Made by a program: the position numbers and the translations under genes. Shown here piece by piece: positions 1-8,200 of a stretch of DNA of 64,000 nt. The stretch is from assembly GCA_037045155.1 (NCBI GenBank), contig JBAOIG010000005.1, forward strand, positions 744,001 through 808,000, read 5' to 3'. Position 1 is the stretch's first letter. Every line of letters begins with the position of its first letter. Below the pieces are notes generated by a model that was given only the letters and a program-made list of their open reading frames with translations, had not been told where the DNA came from and made no database searches. This stretch comes from Thermomicrobiales bacterium (GTDB lineage: Bacteria; Chloroflexota; Chloroflexia; Thermomicrobiales; CFX8).

Positions 1-951
1 TCAGCCATCGAGAGCGCGCTCTCCGGCAGGAAGGACACCCGCGACGTGAGCGTAGACGGCGTACGTATGCGGGTAATGACGTACCCGCTGCGCGACGACG
101 ACGAGGTGACCGGCGCGGTCCAGGCGGCGCGCAGTCTTAGTGAGCACGAGGCCGAGCTGGCGCTCTTACGCTGGATGACGCTGGCCGGCGTCGGGCTCGG
201 CGCGTTGGTCGCCGTCCCGGCCGGCCTGCTGCTGGCCCGCCGGGCGATGCGCCCGATCGACGCCGCGTTCCAGCGCCAACGCGCGTTCGTCGCCGACGCC
301 TCCCACGAGCTGCGCACCCCGCTCACCCTCGTTCGCGCCAACGCCGAGCTCGCGCTGCTCGATCCCGACCGCCCGGTCGCTGAATCCGCCTCGGCGCTGG
401 AGAGCATCCTCGTCGAGGTCGATCGCACCGACCGGCTGGTCGACGATCTGCTGCTGCTGGCGCGTACGGACGCAGGGCAGCTGGCGCTCGATCTCGCCCC
501 GGCCGACCTGGGCGCGGTCGCCGCCGAGGCTGCCGAGAGCATGCGACCCCTCTTCGATACACGGGGCGTCGCGCTGCGCGTCGTCCACGAGCCGGCCCCG
601 CCGCTGCCGATCGACCGCGAGCGCATCCTCCAGCTCGCTCGCATCCTCCTCGATAACGCGCTGTCCCACACCCCGTCCGGCGGCGACGTCGAGCTGCGCG
701 CCGGCCCGTCCGGCCGTGGCGCGACATTCACCATCCGCGACACCGGCGCTGGCATCGCCCCCGAGCACCTGCCGCGTGTCTTCGACCGCTTCTACCGCGC
801 CGACCCGTCGCGCACCCGCGCCTCCGGCGGCGTCGGCCTCGGCCTCTCGATCGCCCGCGCCATCGCCGAAGCCCACGGCGGCCACATCTCCATCACCAGC
901 ACCCCCGGCCAGGGAACGAGCGTTACCGTCGGGATGAGGGATGAGGGATGA
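1..951 (+). CDS. Sensor histidine kinase, C-terminal part (5' end outside window)
   Basis: The reading frame is open from base 1, so the true start lies upstream; 316 codons are visible. It is a membrane sensor kinase that autophosphorylates on histidine and passes phosphate to a response regulator, which should lie just outside the window. A hydrophobic segment (about residues 56-80) ends in a positively charged stretch with no full HAMP domain, and is followed by the H-box SHELRTP (phospho-acceptor His about residue 102). The N-box (DNALSHTP, about 218-225), DTGAGIA and GVGLGLSIA G-boxes of the ATPase domain are intact. The last residues, VGMRDEG, are encoded by a GGGATGA heptamer repeat that also supplies the stop codon. 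Family assignment is secure; the ligand is unknown. Confidence 0.93.
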   Translation, partial: SAIESALSGRKDTRDVSVDGVRMRVMTYPLRDDDEVTGAVQAARSLSEHEAELALLRWMTLAGVGLGALVAVPAGLLLARRAMRPIDAAFQRQRAFVADASHELRTPLTLVRANAELALLDPDRPVAESASALESILVEVDRTDRLVDDLLLLARTDAGQLALDLAPADLGAVAAEAAESMRPLFDTRGVALRVVHEPAPPLPIDRERILQLARILLDNALSHTPSGGDVELRAGPSGRGATFTIRDTGAGIAPEHLPRVFDRFYRADPSRTRASGGVGLGLSIARAIAEAHGGHISITSTPGQGTSVTVGMRDEG

Positions 952-1002
952 GGGATGAGGGATGAGGGATGAGGGATGAGGGACGGGGGACGGGGGATGG
1001 GG
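931..1002. repeat. GGGATGA heptamer tandem repeat
   Basis: About seven perfect copies of gggatga begin inside the kinase gene and continue past its stop, then decay into ggggac-type variants. The repeat determines the last four residues and the stop codon of the kinase. Confidence 0.9.
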
Positions 1003-1210
1003 GACGCCGATATCTGCGTAGGGACAGGCCTGGGCCTGTCCGGCGCCCGCAGGCGCACGCCCATTCGGGACGAGGGACGGGGGACGAGGACGCCGATACC
1101 TGCGTAGGGACAGGCCTGGGCCTGTCCGGCGCCCGCAGGCGCACGCCCACTCGGGACGAGGGACGAGGGACGAGGACGCCGATATCTGCGTAGGGACAGG
1201 CCCGGGCCTG
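1003..1210. repeat. 86-bp direct repeat, two full and one partial copy
   Basis: Copies start at 1003, 1089 and 1175, exactly 86 bp apart; the third stops at about 1210. Each copy holds a short palindrome (ggacaggcc...ggcctgtcc). A related palindrome with the same gcgtagggacagg lead-in recurs near 21610, so this is an interspersed element and not only a local duplication. No coding potential was seen. Confidence 0.85.
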
Positions 1211-1574
1211 TCCACCGATGATCCTCCGGCCCATGTCCCCGGCCCTCCCCGCGCGGATCGTGGATTCGCTGAGCCGGACACAATTGCGCTCCAACGCAAC
1301 CGCTTTGCTCTTCCCATCTCCCGTCGTCCCCGGGGGAGGAACAGGGGAAGGGGTTGCTCCACCTCGATTGTCGCGCCAGCAACTGGCGTCGATCGGCCAG
1401 CCACCCGCCGATTTGGCGTAGCGGGAACGATCCTGCTATGGTTTCGGCCGGCCTGGAGTTCGATTGCGACGCGGGGCAGTCTCTGACGTGTCTGGCGAGG
1501 AGCAATCGAATCGACAGAGATAGGCGTGAAGGGCGTTCCGACCGGATCGGCTAACGATCCCGAGAAATCACGTA
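1211..1574. other. Intergenic stretch, nothing recognised
   Basis: Only short open frames with no ribosome binding site and no recognisable protein are present. The stretch separates the kinase and its repeats from the promoter of the giant surface-protein gene. Confidence 0.5.
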
Positions 1575-1603
1575 TTGCGTTCTCTGTTGCCGCGTGCTAC
1601 GAT
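1575..1603 (+). promoter_or_regulatory. Predicted sigma70-type promoter for the giant surface protein
   Basis: TTGCGT (1575-1580) and TACGAT (1598-1603) are separated by exactly 17 bases. Transcription would start near 1610, giving a leader of about 625 nt before the start codon at 2235. Two structured leader modules lie downstream. Confidence 0.55.
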
Positions 1604-1636
1604 GCACGCAGACTAGACCAGAAAGCACGTTCGGCA

Positions 1637-1769
1637 TGGCGCTAACGCCAGGTTGACGGGCAGAAACAATCGAATATGGACGCGATGACACGCCGACCCT
1701 GAACCGGGCACCTTGGGTGGCGAAGAGCGAGTGGTGCGACCGGCCATGACGATCCATGGCCGGTCGTTT
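1637..1769 (+). ncRNA. Structured leader module 1 (candidate cis-regulatory RNA)
   Basis: The module has a small hairpin (tggcg ctaa cgcca, 1637-1650), a linker, and a conserved core (1666-1769) that is almost identical to 1832-1936. Within the core, cgcc/ggcg and gcacc/ggtgc can pair, and the 3' end is a perfect 12-bp terminator stem. A duplicated, structured, terminator-ended leader ahead of one large gene is typical of riboswitch or attenuator control. I could not match it to a known riboswitch: the core motifs of c-di-GMP, SAM, glycine and TPP classes are absent. Function is inferred. Confidence 0.5.
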
Positions 1770-1774
1770 CTGTT
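1737..1774 (+). terminator. Rho-independent terminator of leader module 1
   Basis: Perfect 12-bp stem: cgaccggccatg (1737-1748) pairs with catggccggtcg (1755-1766) across a 6-base loop, followed by tttctgttt. It lies far upstream of the gene in the same orientation, so readthrough is needed for expression. Confidence 0.75.
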
Positions 1775-1780
1775 TCTAGC

Positions 1781-1936
1781 GCCGAGTAATCGGCTACGTT
1801 GATCGGTCGGCCGCCCCGGTGGGCGGCGGGGACAATCGAATATGGACGCGATGACACGCCGACCCTGAACCGGGCACCTTGGGTGGCGAAGAGCGAGTGG
1901 TGCGACCGGCCATGACGATTCCATGGCCGGTCGTTT
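1781..1936 (+). ncRNA. Structured leader module 2 (second copy of the candidate RNA)
   Basis: The conserved core (1832-1936) repeats module 1 with one extra T in the terminator loop. The hairpins before it (gccga/tcggc at 1781-1794 and a gccgcc/gggcggc stem near 1810-1828) differ in sequence from those of module 1 but occupy similar places. That pattern fits selection on RNA structure. The cores are offset by 166 bp. Confidence 0.5.
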
Positions 1937-1942
1937 GTTTTC
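1903..1942 (+). terminator. Rho-independent terminator of leader module 2
   Basis: The same 12-bp stem as module 1: 1903-1914 pairs with 1922-1933 around a 7-base loop, followed by tttgtttt. It sits about 290 nt before the start codon of the giant gene. Confidence 0.75.
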
Positions 1943-2234
1943 CCCCGGGGGCCGGGGATCTCGCATCGGTCGGGGATGGCCCGGCTGGATGCGGGGCGTG
2001 AGGCAGACGAGGGGTCTGTCTCCGGATTTACGCGGCGGGGAACACCGGCCTGGGGGCCGGCCACGCCAGGGTCAGGGAGTGGCGCCATGGAACGCGCGGG
2101 GCCAGGAGGTCCACCGGCCGGAATCGTTATCGCCTGGGGGCAGAGCCTCCGGGCGTTCGTCGCGTCCGGGCCAGCAACAACATCGGGTTCGATCGTCGTC
2201 TGGGCAGCCGGCGGGGGCCGGGGAGGGAACCATC

Positions 2235-5200
2235 ATGAGTCGTAGTCGCAACGCATTCCTGATCCGGCTCGTCACCGCTGTGACGCTGCTCGTCTCGCTC
2301 CTCGGCCCGCTGGTGACAGCGCCGCAGGTCGCGCAGGCGGCGGGCACCGCGGGCACGCTGACGATCAAGAAGGTCACGAATCCGAACCCGGATCCGTTCG
2401 ACCAGAGCTTCACTTTTTCAGTGTCGAGATCTGGCGAAACGATCCCCAACTTCAACCTGAAGAACGGGGACTCAAAGTCCATCGACATGAACGCCTCTAA
2501 CAACAGTACATCGGATCGAGAGTATGTCGTCACCGAGACGTCCGCCACCGGCTGGTCGGTGAGCAGTATCGTGTGCTCGCCGAGCTCGCCGGGTAACAAC
2601 TGGGCCGTCAGCACGAGCGTGAGCAACCGGACGGCGACGATCACCCCGCCAAAAAGTAACAGTCCCACGAAGAAGGACATCACCTGTACGTTCACTAACA
2701 CGACGACCTATGCCGGCAAGGTGACGATCAACAAGGTCACCGATCCGTCGCCGGACGCGACCAACCAGGGCTTCAGCTTCAACGCAGCGAAGAACGGCGT
2801 CGCGGTCAGCGGCAGCCCGTTCAGCCTGAAGAACGCTGAGTCTCAGTCGTTCGTGGTCGACAACTCGGGCAGCAATCAGTCTGCACGAACCCACGTCGTC
2901 ACCGAATCTCCGACCGCTGGCTGGACGCTGAGCAACATCGCCTGCGGCACCCAGCCGACTGGCTGGACCGTCACCCCTGACAAGGCCAACCGCAAGGTGA
3001 CGATCGTTCCGCCGAGCGGCACGACAACGTTCCAGAACATCAACTGTACGTTCACCAATAAGCAGGATGGCCCGCCAGCGGAGCCAAGCCTGAGCCCGCT
3101 GACGGTGACCCAGGAGCTGCCGCCGGGTGGCTCGGTCGACGTCACCAAGCTCGTGACGACGCCGAGCGGCCCGCCGGCCAAGCTCGACGTTCTCTTCCTC
3201 GTCGACACGACCGGCAGCATGCAGCCGTCGATCGACAACGTGAAGACGAACGCCGCCAACATCATGAACACGGTCCGCGCCCAGGTGCCGGACTCGCAGT
3301 TCGCCGTCGCTGGCTACCGCGACGACTACGACACCCAGAGCCCACCGAACAACTACTTCTTCGCCGTCCTCCAGTCGATGACGTCGAACATCACCACTGC
3401 CCAGAGCGGCATCAACCTGCTGGCGGCGCGCCAGAATGGGTGTGATACCCCCGAGGGCTGGATCAACGCGCTCTGGCAGGTCGCCTCGCGGAACGGCTCC
3501 AACGTCGCCAATCTCGACGTGAAGTTCCGGACCGATTCGGACGTCACCCGCGTCGTCGTCCTGATCGGCGACTCTTCCGGCTGGGATCCCTCGCCGCGCA
3601 CAAAGGGACCGGTTGCCGTCGGCAATTGTGGTAACGGCAACGGCATTCCAACCCAGGGCCAGCCTGGGCAGCTCACCTACTGGGGCGGCCAGCACACCGA
3701 GGCGCAGGACATCGCTGCCCTCCAGGCGGCCGGCATCAAGGTCATGTCGCTCAACGTGACCAACCCGGCGAATGCGAACGGCCTCGATTCTGATGGAATC
3801 AGCAACAATCCGAATCCGGGCCAGGCGACGCGGATCTCCGACGCGACTGGCGGCGAGTACCTCGGGACGGCTAACTACGATGTCGTCGCCGACGCGATCA
3901 TCGACGCTCTGACCAACCTGCCGGTCGCGGTCAAGCTGGTGGTTGACACCGCCAACTGCCAGGCGCCGCCGTTGAGCATCACCTTCAGCCCGGCATCGAA
4001 GAACGTCCAGCCGGGCGAGTCGGCCAGCTTCACCGAGACCGTTGCCGTCGCCAACGACACCGCGCCGGGCACCTACACCTGCCGGGTCTACGCGACGGTC
4101 GACGGCAATCCGCTGAAGGACAAAAACGGCAACATCATCTACGAGACGATCACGATCAACGTCACGGCAGGCAAGATCATCGTCAAGAAGGTGACCCAGC
4201 CGAGCGGCAGCACGCAGAGCTTCAGCTTCACCTCCAACTTCGCCGGCAACTTCAACCTGAAGGACGGCCAGAGCAAGGACAGTGGCTGGATCAAGGCGGG
4301 CACGTACAACGTGTCCGAGAACACCCCTCTCCCGGCCGGCTGGACGATGACCAGCGCGACCTGCGACGACGGCAGCCAGCCGAGCAGCATCGCGCTGACC
4401 AGTGGCAAGACGGTGACCTGCACGTTCACCAACTCGCAGCAGGGGAAGATCATCGTCAAGAAGGTCACCAACCCGGCCAGTGGTGAGTCGTTCACGTTCC
4501 AGCCGAGCTGGGGCTCGAACTTCACGCTGACGAACGGTCAGTCCAACGACAGCGGCCCACTGACGGCCGGCGTCTACTCGGTCAGCGAGCTCGGGAAGGA
4601 CGGCTGGAGCAACACCGGCGCGACCTGCGATGGCACTGGTAACACGCCGGGCAACATCAACCTGGGCGGCGGCCAGACGGTTACCTGCACCTTCACCAAC
4701 ACCCAGCTGAAGAACCTCACCGTCGAGAAGACCGCCACCGGCACGTTCGACCGCGCCTATCAGTGGAAGATCGCCAAGTCGATCGACGAGTCCAGCTCGA
4801 CCGTGACGATCAGCCCGGGCGGGCCGGCAACGTTCAACTACAACGTTCAGGTCGACCAGACCGGCTTCACCGATAGCAACTGGAAGATCGCCGGCAAGAT
4901 CACGGTTAAGAACCTGAACGGAATCGCGATTACCGGCGTCACCGTAACCGACAGCTTCGAGGGCACGACCTGCACGGTGACTGGTGGCACGGGCGTCACC
5001 GTCCCGGCCAACGGCCAGGTGGTGCTCGACTACACCTGCGCGCTGAGCACGCCGCCGGACTACACCGGCAAGAAGAACACCGCGACCGCGTCGTGGAACG
5101 CCATCTTCAATCTGCCGAGCACCTCGGCGACCGGCCAGGTGGGCGTGACCTTCAACCCCGACAAGAAGACCAACGCAACGGTCACGGTCAAGGACAACAA

Positions 5201-8200
5201 GGTCAACCAGGGCTCAGTGACGCTCGGCACGCTGAACGCGACCGACGGCCCGACGTGGGCCAAAGGCCTGTATGAGTACCCGCTGACCTTCCAGGGCGTC
5301 AACGGCACGTGCACCGACTACAAGAACAGCGCGTGGCTCGACAGCACCGACTGGCAGGCCGGCAAGACGGTCACCGTCTGCGTCGACGCCGGCGCGACGG
5401 TCACGAAGTCGGCCAGCCCGTCCTACACGAAGACCTACGGCTGGTCGATCACCAAGGACGTCGACAAGACCAGCGCCAACATCGCTCCGGGCGGCGACGC
5501 CTCGTTCGATTACACCGTCAAGGTGACGAACGACGGCGGCACGAACAGCGCCTGGAAGGTGACCGGCACGATCGACGTCACCAACAACAACCAGTACGCC
5601 GCCATGACGAACGTCGTCGTGACCGACGACATCCTCGGCGACACCAAGGACAGCTGCACCGTCGCCGCGGGCGCGACGACGATCGCGGCGGGCGCAACCG
5701 AGCACTACACCTACACCTGCACCTGGTCCGGCGCGCCGGCCGCGACGAGCCAGACCAACCGCGCGACTGTCACCTGGGCCACCGGCAAGTCGGCGACATA
5801 CGACAAGATCGTGGCCTGGAGTGATTCGACGGTGACGGAAGTCGACAAGTCGGTCACCGTCAGCGACTCGCTGCACGGCGATCTCGGCTCGGCCACGGCT
5901 GGCGTCGGCGAGAACCCGACCGTGTACAAGTACGACCTGTCGCACGCGGGCGTCACTGGCGCTTGCACCGACTACAACAACACGGCGACCTACACGGCCA
6001 CCGATAGCTCGACGGTCACCGGCTCGGCCAGCAAGGACGTCTCGGTCTGCGTCGGCGCGAACCTGACCGCCAGCAAGACGGCCAGTGGCTCCTACGACCG
6101 CACGTACCTCTGGAAGATCGAGAAGACGGCGACGAACGACCGCATCGAGAACGCGACCGGCTCGGCTGAGTTCGAGTACAAGGTCACCGTGACCCAGACC
6201 GGCGTCACCGATGCGGGCTACAGCGTCAAGGGCCAGATCACGATCAACAACCCGAACACCTGGCAGACCGTGACGGTCAACGTCAGCGACGCGATCGGGG
6301 CCGGCTGGTCCTGCACGATCACTGGCGGCGGCACGGGCATCGTCGTCCCGAAGGCGACGGATTCCACGCATCCCGGCACGAAGGTGCTCGACTACACCTG
6401 CGCGTGGACTGGCACGGGCAGCCCGACGACGACCGGCCTCGTCAACACGGCCACCATCAGCTGGGACAAGGACGCCGCCCACACGACGAGCAACTCCGTC
6501 ACTGCGACGGCAAGCATCACCTTCGGCGGCAGCGGCGCGACGAACAAGACCGTCACCGTGACGGACCCGCTGGCCAACCCGACAACGCTCGGCACGGTCA
6601 CGGGCAACGACAGCTCGCCGTATGCGACGAAGACGTTCACCTACAAGCACACGTTCAGCGGCGACCCGGCCGGCTGCACGACGCATGACAACACGGCGAC
6701 GATCACCGAGACCAAGCAGTCCGCCACGGAGACCGTGACGCACTGCGTCGGCGCGGACCTGACGGTCACCAAGAGCGCCAGCGGCTCGTTCGACCGCGAG
6801 TACCTCTGGAGCATCAGCAAGACGTCCAACAAGGACAGCCAGAACGTTCCGGCCGGCACGAACGCCACGTTCGACTACAGCGTGACGGCGACGCAGACCG
6901 GGATCAAGGACAGCAACTGGAAGGTCACCGGCAAGATCAGCGTTCACAACCCGAACTGGCAGACCGTGACGGTGGCCAGCGTGACCGATTCGATCGGCGC
7001 GGGCTGGAGCTGCACGGTGACTGGTGGGACGAACGTGGCAGTTGGCGCAGGCCAGACGGTCATGCTCGACTACACCTGCGCGTGGACCGGCACGGGATCC
7101 CCGTCGTACGAAGGCAAGAACACGGCGACGGCGACCTGGGACAAGGCGAAGTACTCGACGCCGACTGGGACGGCCAGCGGGGACGCGACGTTCGGGATGA
7201 GCCAGTCTGGTTCGAAGAACAAGACGGTTGATGTCTTCGACAACAAGGTGAACCTGAACCCGGCTGTGAAACTGGGAAGCGTCACCGGCAAGGACTCGGA
7301 GCCGTGGGCGAGCCAGACGTTCACCTACTCGCTGGGCCTGGCGGGTGTGAGTGGAGTCTGCACGGACTACACGAACACGGCGACGCTGAAGTCGGGTGAT
7401 GACGCGCTGGGCACGGCGAGCAAGAAGGTGACTGTCTGCGGCATCGCGTCGCTCGGCATCACCAAGACGGCCAACCCGGCGCTGACTCGCACCTACGCGT
7501 GGGGCATCCAGAAGTCGTCCGACGTGAGCAGCCAGACGATCCCGCTGGGCGGCACGGCGACGTTCAACTACACAGTGAGCGTCACCCACGACACCGGCAC
7601 GGACAGCCTCTGGAAGGTCAGCGGCACGATCACCGTTACCAACCCGAACGATCAGGTGGTGACGGGCGTCAGTGTCAGCGACAAGATCCTCAGTGAGCCG
7701 AACGCGACCTGCACCGTCACCGGCGGCAGCACGACGATCGCGGCCGGCGGCAGCGCGACATTCAATTACGAGTGCGACTACAAGGGAACGGCGCCGGCAG
7801 CTAGCGCGCAGACCAACCAGGCAACGGTGACCTGGACGTCGCTCGGCGCGGGGACGACCTCGGCCAGCGTCGACCTGCCGTTCAACTGGACCAACCCGGG
7901 CGTGACCCGCGTCAACGACGAAGTTAATGTGACCGACACGCAGGTCACCGGCTCGCTGGGCACGGTCAAGTACACCGACGCCAGCCCGAAGGAATTCAAG
8001 TACGAGAAGAAGTTCACGCCAGAGGCGGCCGGCTGCTCGACCTTCGACAACACGGCGACCTACACGGCCAAGGACAACTCCAAGGTCACCGGCTCGGCGA
8101 ACAAGAGCGTCCAGGTCTGCACCGGCGTCGACCTGACGGTCTCCAAGACGGCGAATCCGGCCTACCACCGGACAGTCACCTGGGGCATCACCAAGAACGT

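Noticed and set aside
166..1404. Long minus-strand frames over the kinase and its repeats
   Set aside because: The PHPSSLIPHPSSLIP-like sequence is the translation of the heptamer repeat; no supported start.
1666..1936. c-di-GMP, SAM or glycine riboswitch
   Set aside because: The duplicated leader recalls tandem c-di-GMP or glycine riboswitches, but the conserved core motifs of these classes are not found.
2472..3695. 407-codon minus-strand frame
   Set aside because: Opposite the vWA domain, low-complexity Arg/Val composition, no recognisable fold.
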